This document shows positions 36,232-45,195 of a stretch of DNA of 64,000 bases, piece by piece (within the stretch, counting starts at the first letter, position 1; each line of letters starts with the position of its first letter). This stretch comes from Gottfriedia endophytica. Its GTDB lineage: Bacteria; Bacillota; Bacilli; Bacillales; Bacillaceae_G. The translations under genes and the position numbers were made by a program. The notes below the pieces were generated by a model, which was not told the DNA's origin, did no database searches, and worked only from the letters and a program-made list of their open reading frames with translations. The stretch is from positions 1-64,000 of the forward strand of contig NZ_JAGIYQ010000009.1 of NCBI RefSeq assembly GCF_017814275.1. Reading direction: 5' to 3'.

Positions 36232-37098
36232 TTACATAAATTCAGCTACTAATTTATCAAATTGAGCTTGATCTAATTGAAGATCAGCTTCAACAAGAGG
36301 TTTTTCACTATAACCAGAAATTAATTCTTGGTAAGATTTTTGCTCTTTATTTTGATAAATTAAACCTGTAACTAAACCTTTGTTTTCCATTAATGTTTGC
36401 ATTGCTTTTGATTTGTTATAAGGGTCGTACGCTTCAACATCTGAAAGCTTAACAAGGTTATCCTTGAACCAGTCATATGTGTTTACTTTATTGTAAGTTA
36501 CACATGGGCTAAATACATTGATTAATGAAAAGCCTTTGTGGTTGATCCCTTGTTCAATTAAAGATGTTAATTCTTTAAGGTCACTAGAGAAGCTTTGTGC
36601 TACAAATGTTGCTCCAGCTGTTAACGCCATTTCCATAATAGAAAGAGATGACTCTACAGAACCTTGTGGAGTACTTTTTGTTTTAAATCCAACATCACTA
36701 CGAGGAGATGTTTGACCTTTTGTTAAACCGTAAATTTGGTTGTCCATAACGATATATGTAATATCGATATTACGACGAATTGCATGGATTGTATGACCCA
36801 TACCGATTGCAAAACCATCACCGTCACCACCAGAAGCGATTACAGTTAAATCACGGTTAGCCATTTTTACACCTTGCGCGATTGGTAATGAACGTCCATG
36901 AATACCATGTAAACCATAAGAATTAATATATCCAGAAATACGACCAGAACATCCGATACCTGAAATTACTGCAAGGTTGTCAGGTTCTAATCCAACATTT
37001 GCAGCTGCACGCTGAATAGCCGCTTGTACTGAAAAGTCTCCACATCCAGGACACCAGTTTGGTTTTACACTATTACGAAATTCCTTAAATGTTGCCAT
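36232..37098 (-). CDS. korB: 2-oxoacid:ferredoxin oxidoreductase, beta subunit
   Basis: This 288-residue TPP-binding subunit acts in oxidative decarboxylation of 2-oxoacids (2-oxoglutarate type in Bacillus) to acyl-CoA with ferredoxin as acceptor. WCPGCGDF near residue 16, GIGCSGRI near 46 and GDGDGFAIGMGH near 92 are the TPP- and metal-binding motifs of the family. SVFSPCVTYN-type residues follow near 195. The ATG overlaps the end of korA by 14 nt, so expression is coupled. Length is usual for KorB-type subunits. No Fe-S ferredoxin domain is fused. Confidence 0.92.
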   Translation of the reverse strand: MATFKEFRNSVKPNWCPGCGDFSVQAAIQRAAANVGLEPDNLAVISGIGCSGRISGYINSYGLHGIHGRSLPIAQGVKMANRDLTVIASGGDGDGFAIGMGHTIHAIRRNIDITYIVMDNQIYGLTKGQTSPRSDVGFKTKSTPQGSVESSLSIMEMALTAGATFVAQSFSSDLKELTSLIEQGINHKGFSLINVFSPCVTYNKVNTYDWFKDNLVKLSDVEAYDPYNKSKAMQTLMENKGLVTGLIYQNKEQKSYQELISGYSEKPLVEADLQLDQAQFDKLVAEFM

Positions 37099-38842
37099 TT
37101 AAAACAACCCCTTCCTTGCAAGTGTTGTAAATTTCTTTAGGTAAGAAAGGATTTCCATCATATTTTAATAGACTAGAAATTTTCTCTGCATGACCACAGT
37201 TCATTTTAATAATACTTGTTAATTGACCTGTAGCGTTATTCTCAACAACAATTACACGTTTTGCTTTTTTAAGCTCAGGTAAAAGTTCTTCAGTTGGGAA
37301 TGGGTGAATTAAACGAACGTGTGCATGGTTTACTTTCATTCCTTCTTGCTCTAAGCGAACCATTGCTTCTTCAATCGCACCACGAGTTGAGTTAAAACCA
37401 ACTAATAATACGTCTGCTTCTTCATGTTTAGAATTTACTAATACTGAGTTAGGGAAACGTAGGTTATTTAACTTACGCATACGTTTATCCATTTGGTTTT
37501 TACGATTAATTGGTGACTCAGAAGGTTTACCAGTTTCATCATGTTCAACACCAGTTACGTGGTGGATTCCACCTTTCATACCAGGTACAACACGTGGAGA
37601 AACTCCATCTTCAGTCACTTCATAACGTTTGAAGTAATCTTTGTTTTCTGAAACAGGTAATTCTCTATTGTAATCATACTTACCACGACGGATTTGTACT
37701 TTTTCAAATTGTAATGGTTCAACTGTTTGCTTACCTAATGAAAGTTGTAAGTCAGTTAATAAGATTACTGGTACTTGGAATTCTTCAGCTACGTTAAACG
37801 CTTCCACCATATCGTAGAAAGCTTCTTCTACTGTACTTGGAGCAATTACAACTTTTGGAATTTCACCATGTGTACCATAAATCATAGCCATTAAATCTGA
37901 TTGTTCTTGTTTTGTTGGAAGACCTGTACTTGGACCACCACGTTGAGTGTCTACAATTACAAGTGGAGTTTCTGTTATACCAGATAATCCGATTGCTTCC
38001 ATCATTAATGATAGACCAGGGCCTGCTGAAGCCGTTAATGTACGAACTCCACCATAGTTAGCACCGATTGCCATTGTACATGCAGCAATTTCATCCTCTG
38101 TTTGAATTACCGCACCACCATGTTTAGGTAATTTTTGGATTAAATATTCCATGATTTCTGATGCAGGCGTAATTGGATACGCTGCCATAAAACGAGAACC
38201 ACCAGCTAGTGCACCCATAGCGATTGCATCGTTACCAATCATGAACATACGTTTTTGTCCGTCAGCACCCGCTAATTGCATTTTATTTACATTCACGCCA
38301 AGCATTTCTCTCATTTGCTCTGCTCCGCGTGCAATAGCTTCTACGTTTTTCTCAACAATTTGTTGACCTTTTTTACCAAAAATTTCATTAACTACTTCTC
38401 TAAATACCTCAATTGAAAGACCTAAGATTGCACTTGAAGCACCTACTGCAACCATGTTTTTCATTAATGATGTACCAAGTTCAGTTGCTAAATCTGTAAA
38501 TGGAATAGAGTAAAGAGTTACATCCGTTGATTCAGGAATCGTTGGATTAAATTTAGCATCAGCGATTACAATACCGCCCTTGCGTAATTCATAAAAGTTA
38601 ACATCAATAGTCTCTTGGTCAAATGCTACTAAAATATCTAAGTCATCTGAAATAGCTCGTACTTCAGTAGTACTTACACGAATTTTATTGTTCGTGTGTC
38701 CACCCTTAATACGTGAAGAGAAGTGACGGTAACCGTATAAATAATAACCTAAACGGTTTAACGCAATCGCAAAAATTTCTCCAGTACTTTCAATACCTTC
38801 ACCTTGTTGTCCTCCAACTTTCCATGAAAGTTGATCAATCAT
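37085..38842 (-). CDS. korA: 2-oxoacid:ferredoxin oxidoreductase, fused gamma-alpha subunit
   Basis: This 585-residue subunit combines the gamma domain (about 1-190, starting WKVGGQQGEGIESTG) with the alpha domain. The pyrimidine-binding part includes AAYPITPASEIMEYL near residue 218 and TASAGPGLSLMMEAIGLSG near 270. The C-terminal transketolase-like domain ends with the ENNATGQL motif. It forms an alpha-gamma/beta heterodimer with the next gene. The arrangement between spoVS and miaB matches that in the B. cereus group. The ATG follows AGGGGTGTAGGAA. Substrate preference is assumed from homologues. Confidence 0.92.
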   Translation of the reverse strand: MIDQLSWKVGGQQGEGIESTGEIFAIALNRLGYYLYGYRHFSSRIKGGHTNNKIRVSTTEVRAISDDLDILVAFDQETIDVNFYELRKGGIVIADAKFNPTIPESTDVTLYSIPFTDLATELGTSLMKNMVAVGASSAILGLSIEVFREVVNEIFGKKGQQIVEKNVEAIARGAEQMREMLGVNVNKMQLAGADGQKRMFMIGNDAIAMGALAGGSRFMAAYPITPASEIMEYLIQKLPKHGGAVIQTEDEIAACTMAIGANYGGVRTLTASAGPGLSLMMEAIGLSGITETPLVIVDTQRGGPSTGLPTKQEQSDLMAMIYGTHGEIPKVVIAPSTVEEAFYDMVEAFNVAEEFQVPVILLTDLQLSLGKQTVEPLQFEKVQIRRGKYDYNRELPVSENKDYFKRYEVTEDGVSPRVVPGMKGGIHHVTGVEHDETGKPSESPINRKNQMDKRMRKLNNLRFPNSVLVNSKHEEADVLLVGFNSTRGAIEEAMVRLEQEGMKVNHAHVRLIHPFPTEELLPELKKAKRVIVVENNATGQLTSIIKMNCGHAEKISSLLKYDGNPFLPKEIYNTCKEGVVLNGNI

Positions 38843-39057
38843 TTCCTACACCCCTTTGAATGCCTTCATTCGTAGTAAATTTGATAGTGCAAATCATTCA
38901 TTTTATTGTCATTTGAATGAAAGCGTCATAAGACATATCTAAAGATATGAGTTAATTCGTTTTCATTCTAGACCTATTACAAAAAAAAATCAATGTTTTT
39001 AGATGAATTCGTTCATATAATTTTCATATTTTATATTATTCAGAACAAGTTTTCAGT

Positions 39058-39993
39058 TTATTTAAATTCAATATACCTTGAATAATTGTTATATAGAAAT
39101 CCATTTACTTGTTCTTCTGAATAATATTGTAATAGTTTTTCTGTTAAAATGTTCATTTTACTACAATCTTCAAGCCCCTCAGGTAATATATCTATACCAT
39201 CAAAATCTGTACCTATTCCTATACATTTCTCACCACCAAGACTACACATATAATCAATATGACTTAAAACATCTTTAATCGTTGCTTTTCCCTTATTTAC
39301 TAAAAATACAGGATAAAAATTAATACCTACTACTGCATTTCTTTTAAATAAGGCAATAAGTTGTTCGTCAGATAAATTTCTTGAATGATTACATAATTGT
39401 TTGACATTCGAATGTGTTGCTGTAGGAAACTTTGATTCTTCTAATGCTTGCCAAAAGGAATTTTCACTACAATGTGATAAATCACACCACATTTTATTTT
39501 CGTTTAAATACTGTATTACATTTCTGCCAAAAGTCGTTATTCCGCCATTGCGTTCTTCTAAAATACCGTCAGCAGCCTCATTTGCATAATTCCATGTTAA
39601 TCCAACACTCCGAACTCCAAGACGATGAAGGATTTTTAAACGGTTTATATCTCCAGAGAGTGCATCACAGCCTTCCAACGTTAGAATTGCTCCGATTTCA
39701 TTTGTTTTTAAACTTGTTTCATCTTGCTTTGTTAATATGGTTTTAATTTGATTTTCTTTTGTTGCTATTTTCTCATAAAATAATGTAACACTTTGAAGTG
39801 CTGCATCATATTTAATAGCTTTATGTATTTTTTCAGGTATATAAATGGCAAAGCACTGTATCTTCCCAGAACCTGCACGTAGTTTTTGTAAGGATACTTG
39901 TAACTTTTGATCGTTTTGAAAAGATATTGTTGGGTCTTCTAGTAATTTTGCTAATACATCACAATGGGCATCAAATATTTTCAAATTGAACAC
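39058..39993 (-). CDS. M19 family membrane dipeptidase
   Basis: This 311-residue metallo-dipeptidase of the renal dipeptidase family hydrolyses dipeptides, including D-residue ones. IFDAHCDVLAKL (7-18) gives the HxD metal pair. LEGCDAL holds the bridging Glu. WCDLSHCSENSFW and ATHSNVKQLCNHSRNLS give the two later His. GIGTDFDGI gives the last metal Asp. No signal peptide is present, so it is cytosolic here. It sits between spoVS and korA as in the B. cereus group. The ATG follows AAGGAAG. Confidence 0.92.
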   Translation of the reverse strand: MFNLKIFDAHCDVLAKLLEDPTISFQNDQKLQVSLQKLRAGSGKIQCFAIYIPEKIHKAIKYDAALQSVTLFYEKIATKENQIKTILTKQDETSLKTNEIGAILTLEGCDALSGDINRLKILHRLGVRSVGLTWNYANEAADGILEERNGGITTFGRNVIQYLNENKMWCDLSHCSENSFWQALEESKFPTATHSNVKQLCNHSRNLSDEQLIALFKRNAVVGINFYPVFLVNKGKATIKDVLSHIDYMCSLGGEKCIGIGTDFDGIDILPEGLEDCSKMNILTEKLLQYYSEEQVNGFLYNNYSRYIEFK

Positions 39994-40018
39994 TTCCTTT
40001 TCAGAGTTATTATATTTT

Positions 40019-40224
40019 ATGGCTGTTTTCTTATATTTTTTGCTATTTAATAAGATTAGTTGATTGCAACCAAGGGATTCTCACTTACCATTAAGCAAGT
40101 GTTAAACCTCCGTACTGTAATCGCTCCTACAAGGTCTTACCTTTTCCCTTGTTTCCCTATTTCCCTGTCTCGTGGAAGTCTCGCACCTTCCGCCCGAATC
40201 AACTTCTATCTTTAAAAATATTGA
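40019..40224 (-). repeat. A element, copy A7 (decayed)
   Basis: Left arm GGCTGTTTTCTTATA...TTTGCTATTT and GATTAGTTGATTGCAACC are recognisable, as is the right part (GTGGAAGTCTCGCACCTTCCGCCCGAATCAAC). The core in between is heavily mutated (CCTCCGTACTGTAATCGCTCCTAC), so the inner stem no longer pairs. Confidence 0.75.
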
Positions 40225-40227
40225 CAA

Positions 40228-40266
40228 ATAAAAAAACAACCTGGTTGCGAATGCAAACAGGTTGTC
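40228..40266 (-). terminator. terminator of spoVS
   Basis: On the minus strand ACAACCTG..TTGC pairs with GCAA..CAGGTTGT and is followed by seven T, just past the spoVS stop. Confidence 0.9.
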
Positions 40267-40272
40267 ACTTGA

Positions 40273-40533
40273 TTAACGAGGTTCAACGATTAACTTAATT
40301 GCTGTACGCTCTTCCCCATCAATTTGAATATCTGTAAAAGCAGGGATACAAATTAAATCTACTCCACTAGGAGCAACAAACCCCCTTGCAATTGCAACTG
40401 CCTTAACGGCTTGGTTTAATGCCCCAGCACCGATTGCTTGAATCTCTGCTGAGCCACGCTCTCTTAATACACCTGCAAGTGCTCCTGCTACAGAATTTGG
40501 ATTTGATTTTGCTGAAACTTTTAAGATTTCCAT
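40273..40533 (-). CDS. spoVS: stage V sporulation protein S
   Basis: SpoVS (86 aa) is an Alba-like small protein needed for late sporulation and septation control. The whole sequence is diagnostic (MEILKVSAKSNPNSVAGALA, VLRERGSAEIQAIGAGALNQ, AVAIARGFVAPSGVDLICIP, IDGEERTAIKLIVEPR). An AAGGAGGAACTAGGAA site precedes the ATG. A sigma-H-type promoter is visible upstream (40585-40614), matching the known early-sporulation control in B. subtilis. It lies downstream of ymdB and rny as expected. Confidence 0.97.
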   Translation of the reverse strand: MEILKVSAKSNPNSVAGALAGVLRERGSAEIQAIGAGALNQAVKAVAIARGFVAPSGVDLICIPAFTDIQIDGEERTAIKLIVEPR

Positions 40534-40584
40534 TTCCTAGTTCCTCCTTGTTACTAAATAAGCTAATATTGTGTACTATAAAAA

Positions 40585-40614
40585 CTATTCTCTCTAACAA
40601 GGAGTTATTCCTTC
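40585..40614 (-). promoter_or_regulatory. candidate sigma-H promoter of spoVS
   Basis: On the minus strand GAAGGAATA (40614-40606) fits the sigma-H -35 pattern RnAGGAWWW. AGAGAATAG (40593-40585), 12 nt later, fits RnnGAATWW except its last base. It is 52 nt before the spoVS ATG. Confidence 0.65.
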
Positions 40615-40657
40615 AAATTATTAAAAAATTTTTTAAAAATTTTTATAATTCTTTTAA

Positions 40658-41455
40658 TTACATTAAAATCTCTTGATGATCATCATTTATTTGGATTCTT
40701 TTTATCGATTTAGCATGTCCACTTGTCTTATCTAACTCAATGATGACACCACTTAGTTGTCCTCTACCTTCATCAACTTCAAAGCGAACTGGTAGATTTG
40801 TTAAAAATCTAGTTAAGACTGCCTCTTTTGTTACACCTAATATTCCATCATAGGGCCCCGTCATTCCCACATCAGTAATGAATGCAGTTCCTTCGGGTAA
40901 AATCCGTTCATCCGCAGTTTGAACATGCGTGTGAGTTCCTACAACTGCTGTAACTCTTCCGTCTAGATACCATCCCATTGCAATTTTTTCACTAGTTGTC
41001 TCGGCATGAAAATCTACAAAGATAATTTTTGTTCTTTTCTTTGCTTCTTCTATTAACTCATCTGCTTTTCTAAACGGACAGTCAATTGCAGGTAAAAATG
41101 TACGCCCCTGCAAATTAATAACTGCTACTTCTACATCATTAAACGTTACATAAGCAATACCTTTTCCAGGTGTTCCTTCTGGATAGTTTGCAGGTCTAAT
41201 TAAATATTTTGCTTCATCAATAAATTCAAATATTTCTCGTTTATCCCATGCATGGTTACCAAGTGTAATAGCTTGCGCTCCAAGTTCTAAAAATTGACGA
41301 TAAATTGTTTGAGTAATTCCTTTACCATGTGCCGAATTTTCTCCATTGATAATAGTAATGGATGGATTATATTTTTTCTTTAGTGTTGATAAATGGGTTT
41401 TTACCATTTCTCTCCCATTAGAACCTACTACATCTCCAATAAATAATATTCTCAT
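40658..41455 (-). CDS. ymdB: YmdB metallophosphoesterase (2',3'-cyclic nucleotide phosphodiesterase)
   Basis: YmdB (265 aa) is a binuclear metal phosphodiesterase that affects biofilm and motility decisions in B. subtilis, possibly through RNA turnover. FIGDVVGSNGREM (5-17), INGENSAHGKGIT (37-49), LGNHAWDKRE (65-74), DFHAETTSEK (near 148) and VVGTHTHVQTAD (near 172) are the successive metal-binding motifs. Length and motifs are canonical. It follows rny, with a terminator between them, and precedes spoVS. The ATG follows AAAAGGAGTAACAAC. Confidence 0.95.
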   Translation of the reverse strand: MRILFIGDVVGSNGREMVKTHLSTLKKKYNPSITIINGENSAHGKGITQTIYRQFLELGAQAITLGNHAWDKREIFEFIDEAKYLIRPANYPEGTPGKGIAYVTFNDVEVAVINLQGRTFLPAIDCPFRKADELIEEAKKRTKIIFVDFHAETTSEKIAMGWYLDGRVTAVVGTHTHVQTADERILPEGTAFITDVGMTGPYDGILGVTKEAVLTRFLTNLPVRFEVDEGRGQLSGVIIELDKTSGHAKSIKRIQINDDHQEILM

Positions 41456-41543
41456 TGTTGTTACTCCTTTTCTAGTAGGAAGCTTTCTAGAAGTTTAAAC
41501 CACTTATACTATTTGCAACCTATTTACTACCTTTTATTTTACC

Positions 41544-41580
41544 AAAAAAAATAAAGTGGTAGTCACCACTTTATTTCATT
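41544..41580 (-). terminator. terminator between rny and ymdB
   Basis: On the minus strand AATAAAGTGGT and ACCACTTTATT pair around GACT and are followed by a run of T. Confidence 0.85.
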
Positions 41581-41640
41581 ATTTATCAAATACATATTTA
41601 AGAATAAATACTGAAAAGATTATAACTAGAACTCATTAAA

Positions 41641-43206
41641 TTATTTAGCGTACTCTACAGCACGTGTTTCACGTATAACCGTTACTTTTATATGCCCAGG
41701 ATAATCTAACTCATCTTCAATTCGTTTTCGAATATCGCGAGCTAAGCGATGAGCTTGTAAGTCGTCAATTGTATCTGGTTTAACCATAATACGTACTTCA
41801 CGACCTGCTTGAATCGCAAATGATTTTTCAACACCCTCGTATGACTCTGAAATTTCTTCAAGTTTTTCTAAACGTCGAATATAGTTTTCTAGTGTCTCAC
41901 TTCTTGCACCAGGTCTAGCAGCTGACAATGCGTCTGCAGCAGCAACTAAAACGGCGATAATTGAAGTTGGTTCAGTGTCTCCGTGATGTGAAGCAATACT
42001 GTTAATTACAACTGGATGTTCCTTGTATTTTGTTGCAAGTTCAACACCAATTTCAACGTGGCTTCCTTCAACTTCATGATCTATTGCTTTACCAATGTCA
42101 TGTAAAAGACCAGCACGTTTTGCAAGTTTTGCATCTTCACCTAGTTCAGCTGCCATTAATCCAGCTAAATTAGCTACTTCAATAGAATGCTTAAGAACAT
42201 TTTGACCATAACTTGTTCTAAATCTTAGACGTCCTAAAATTTTGATTAAATCCGGATGCAAGCCATGAACTCCAACTTCGAAAGTAGTTTGTTCACCAAC
42301 TTCTCTTATGTATTCATCAACTTCACGTCTAGATTTTTCAACCATTTCTTCAATTCGTGCAGGATGAATTCGTCCATCTTGAACTAATTTATCAAGAGCC
42401 ATTCTTGCTGTTTCTCTTCGAATTGGATCAAAACCAGATAGAATTACTGCTTCAGGAGTATCGTCAATAATTAAATCGATTCCTGTTAACGTTTCTAACG
42501 TACGGATATTACGTCCCTCACGTCCAATAATTCTTCCTTTCATTTCATCATTTGGAAGATTTACAACTGATACTGTTGTTTCAGCAACATGGTCTGCAGC
42601 ACAACGTTGAATTGCAATCGATAAAATATCTTTTGCTTTCTTATCGGCTTCTTCTTTTGCTCGTGTTTCTATTTCTTTTACTAGTAATGCGGTTTCATGG
42701 GTAAGCTCATTTTCGACTTTTGATAGAATTAATTGTCTAGCTTCTTCACGATTCAAACCTGAAATACGTTCAAGTTCTTCTTGTTGTGAAGCTATTAATC
42801 CTTTCATTTTGCTTTCCATCTCTTCAATCTGCTGTTGTTTTAAAACAAGAGAATCCTCTTTCCTTTCAAGAGCTAATTCACGTTTAGCTATTCCTTCATC
42901 TTTACGATCAAGGTTCTCTTCTTTTTGCATTAAACGATTTTCTTGTTTTTGTAATTCATTACGTCTTTCACGAATTTCGTTTTCTGCATTTGAACGAAGT
43001 TTATAAATATCGTCCTTTGCTTCTAGCAAAGCTTCTTTTTTGATCGTTTCTGATTGTCTTTTCGCTTCTTCAATTATTTGGTTTGCAGCATTAGTTGCTC
43101 CATTAATCTTAGCTTCTGCAATGGACTTTCGAACAAAGAATCCAACAACGTAACCGACTACGAATGTGGCAAGCAAAGCGAAGATGATTGTGATAATATT
43201 TCCCAT
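41641..43206 (-). CDS. rny: ribonuclease Y
   Basis: RNase Y (521 aa) is the membrane-anchored endonuclease that initiates most mRNA decay in Bacilli. One N-terminal helix (about 4-24) anchors it. A long coiled coil (30-200) follows. The KH domain has [10 protein letters not shown] at 224-233. The HD domain has [12 protein letters not shown] with His369-Asp370. The end is the typical [17 protein letters not shown] strong AGGAGGTGAAATC site precedes the ATG. It is the first gene before ymdB and is separated from recA by a 690-nt spacer with an A element. Confidence 0.97.
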   Translation of the reverse strand: MGNIITIIFALLATFVVGYVVGFFVRKSIAEAKINGATNAANQIIEEAKRQSETIKKEALLEAKDDIYKLRSNAENEIRERRNELQKQENRLMQKEENLDRKDEGIAKRELALERKEDSLVLKQQQIEEMESKMKGLIASQQEELERISGLNREEARQLILSKVENELTHETALLVKEIETRAKEEADKKAKDILSIAIQRCAADHVAETTVSVVNLPNDEMKGRIIGREGRNIRTLETLTGIDLIIDDTPEAVILSGFDPIRRETARMALDKLVQDGRIHPARIEEMVEKSRREVDEYIREVGEQTTFEVGVHGLHPDLIKILGRLRFRTSYGQNVLKHSIEVANLAGLMAAELGEDAKLAKRAGLLHDIGKAIDHEVEGSHVEIGVELATKYKEHPVVINSIASHHGDTEPTSIIAVLVAAADALSAARPGARSETLENYIRRLEKLEEISESYEGVEKSFAIQAGREVRIMVKPDTIDDLQAHRLARDIRKRIEDELDYPGHIKVTVIRETRAVEYAK

Positions 43207-43488
43207 GATTTCACCTCCTCTTGCTATTTAGTTAGTTTCATTTTCTGTCGGCTGATATATTGTCTAAAAATTCTTTCAACAAACAGCTCAATAATGTCTT
43301 AGTTTCATTTTTATTCAGTAATATTTTAAAAATATATACATATAAATATTAAATCTCTTACCATATGATGTCAAGTATTGTAATGGCTTACTTCGTTGAT
43401 TTATCAATATTTATTACATTTTCACTATAAGAAATACAAGATTCGACATATTCACCTAAATCTTTTTCACTTTAACAGATTTAGTTAG

Positions 43489-43670
43489 ATTTGTTGCTTT
43501 TAAGAATGCGTTAGTTGATTTCCACTCCAGGATGCTCGCTTTCCTTGGGGCGTGAGCTGAGCCTCCTCGTCGCATACGCTCCTGTGGAGTCGATCACCCT
43601 TCCGTTCCAATCAACTTCTGTCTTTTAAATTACATAACCTAAATGCAACAATCTTTAAAAAAAGAGCCTT
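43489..43670 (-). repeat. A element, copy A8 (core internally deleted)
   Basis: TTTGTTGCTTTTAAGAATGCGTTAGTTGATTTCCA opens it, and TTCCAATCAAC...GCAACAATC...AAAGAGCCTT closes it. The core jumps from CGCTCCTGTGG straight to AGTCGATCACCCTTCCG and so misses about 40 bp of the right half of the stem. The surrounding gap 43207-43899 has no gene. Confidence 0.8.
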
Positions 43671-43747
43671 TTGAAAAGAACCTTGTATATATGAAAGACT
43701 CTTTTAAACCACTTTTTTGATATATACCAAAATACGCTCACTTTTTT

Positions 43748-43783
43748 CGGAAGATCTACCAAGCCTCGGTAGTTCTTTTTTCT
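43748..43783 (+). terminator. orphan terminator-like hairpin
   Basis: CTACC and GGTAG pair around AAGCCTC, with an AGA/TCT extension, followed by TCTTTTTTC on the plus strand. No plus-strand gene precedes it. It could end an unannotated small RNA or be a relic. Confidence 0.3.
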
Positions 43784-43855
43784 GCATGAATGCCTTCTAT
43801 CTCTTTAATCAAACTATCAAAAAAATTATTAAAATAGAAAAGACCCATTTAAAAC

Positions 43856-43892
43856 AAAAAAGTGAGTCTTAAAAATAAGAACTCACTTTTTT
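43856..43892 (-). terminator. terminator of recA
   Basis: On the minus strand AAAAAAGTGAGTTCTT and AAGACTCACTTTTTT pair, starting 8 nt past the recA stop. Confidence 0.88.
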
Positions 43893-43899
43893 AATCAAA

Positions 43900-44940
43900 T
43901 TATTCATCTAATAACGAGAATTCTTCATCATCTGATTCAGTAATCGTCACTGCGTTATCTAATCCATAATGAACTCGTATTGCTTCTTTAATTATTTCTC
44001 GAATATCAGTATTTTCCTTCAAGAATTGTTTTGAATTTTCGCGCCCTTGACCTAAGCGCTCTTCATTGTATGAATACCAAGCACCACTTTTTTGAACGAT
44101 ATCAAGATCTGAACCAATATCAAGAATTTCTCCTTCTTTTGAAATCCCTTCACCGTACATAATATCAACTTCAGCTTGTCTAAAAGGAGGCGCTACTTTA
44201 TTTTTAACAACTTTTATTTTTGTTTTGTTACCAACAATATCATTACCTTGCTTTAATTGCTCTGCACGACGTACTTCTAAACGAATTGTTGAATAGAATT
44301 TTAATGCACGTCCACCTGGTGTAGTTTCAGGGTTTCCAAACATTACGCCAACTTTTTCACGAATTTGGTTAATAAAAATTGCGATTGTTTTAGATTTATT
44401 AATCGCACCAGATAGTTTACGTAGTGCTTGTGACATTAGACGAGCTTGTAAGCCCACGTGAGCGTCACCCATGTCACCTTCAATCTCAGCCTTTGGAACC
44501 AATGCTGCTACTGAGTCGATAACTAAAATATCAATTGCACCACTTCTCACTAATGCTTCAGCAATTTCAAGTGCCTGTTCACCAGTATCAGGTTGTGAAA
44601 GTAATAGTTCATCAATGTTTACACCTAATTTTTGAGCATAGACAGGATCTAGTGCGTGCTCTGCATCAATAAATGCTGCCTGTCCACCGTTTGCTTGTAC
44701 TTCAGCAATTGCATGTAATGCGACTGTTGTTTTACCAGAACTCTCAGGACCATATACTTCCATAATACGTCCTCTAGGATACCCACCTACACCAAGGGCA
44801 ACATCTAATGCTAATGATCCACTTGAAATCGTAGAAATTTGGCGATCTGTTTGTTCACCAAGTTTCATAATTGATCCTTTACCAAATTGCTTTTCTATTT
44901 GCTTCAATGCCATTTCTAATGCAGCTTGACGATCACTCAT
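43900..44940 (-). CDS. recA: recombinase RecA
   Basis: RecA (346 aa) is the DNA strand-exchange and SOS co-protease filament protein. GPESSGKTT (64-72) is Walker [14 protein letters not shown] is Walker [22 protein letters not shown] is the L2 DNA-binding loop region. The C-terminus is acidic ([12 protein letters not shown]), as usual. AAGGAGGAGAAATAA precedes the ATG. It has its own sigma-A promoter (44980-45008) with two LexA-like boxes upstream and a terminator on each side, so it is expressed independently of cinA. Confidence 0.97.
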   Translation of the reverse strand: MSDRQAALEMALKQIEKQFGKGSIMKLGEQTDRQISTISSGSLALDVALGVGGYPRGRIMEVYGPESSGKTTVALHAIAEVQANGGQAAFIDAEHALDPVYAQKLGVNIDELLLSQPDTGEQALEIAEALVRSGAIDILVIDSVAALVPKAEIEGDMGDAHVGLQARLMSQALRKLSGAINKSKTIAIFINQIREKVGVMFGNPETTPGGRALKFYSTIRLEVRRAEQLKQGNDIVGNKTKIKVVKNKVAPPFRQAEVDIMYGEGISKEGEILDIGSDLDIVQKSGAWYSYNEERLGQGRENSKQFLKENTDIREIIKEAIRVHYGLDNAVTITESDDEEFSLLDE

Positions 44941-44979
44941 TTATTTCTCCTCCTTAATACTTTCATTTCTCTTAAATCT

Positions 44980-45008
44980 ATCTTAACTGTTTTTTTTCTT
45001 TTTGCCAA
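44980..45008 (-). promoter_or_regulatory. sigma-A promoter of recA
   Basis: TTGGCA (45008-45003) and TAAGAT (44985-44980) on the minus strand are separated by 17 nt, about 40 nt before the ATG. Confidence 0.75.
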
Positions 45009-45017
45009 GAAAAAAAT

Positions 45018-45031
45018 AGAACATCTATTCG
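45018..45031 (-). promoter_or_regulatory. LexA/DinR box 1 upstream of recA
   Basis: CGAATAGATGTTCT matches the Bacillus SOS-box pattern CGAACRNRYGTTYC at 12 of 14 positions. It lies just upstream of the recA -35. Confidence 0.6.
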
Positions 45032-45067
45032 ATTTTTTGGCGAAATAAAATTAATTTTTAAAGAATA

Positions 45068-45081
45068 GAAACATTCGTTTC
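45068..45081 (-). promoter_or_regulatory. LexA/DinR box 2 upstream of recA
   Basis: GAAACGAATGTTTC is palindromic in its outer five bases and matches the SOS-box pattern at 12 of 14 positions. It lies 50 nt upstream of box 1. Confidence 0.5.
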
Positions 45082-45133
45082 TTATTTTTAAGTTTAAAAA
45101 TTGAATTTTAACTCATAATAAACTGCCAAAATA

Positions 45134-45165
45134 GCAAAAAACTCGGTCCATAACCGAGCTTTTTA
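45134..45165 (-). terminator. terminator of cinA operon
   Basis: On the minus strand AAAAGCTCGGT and ACCGAGTTTTTT pair around TATGG, separating cinA from recA. Confidence 0.88.
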
Positions 45166-45195
45166 TATAACTATTCTACTGTTTTCATTCTAAAA

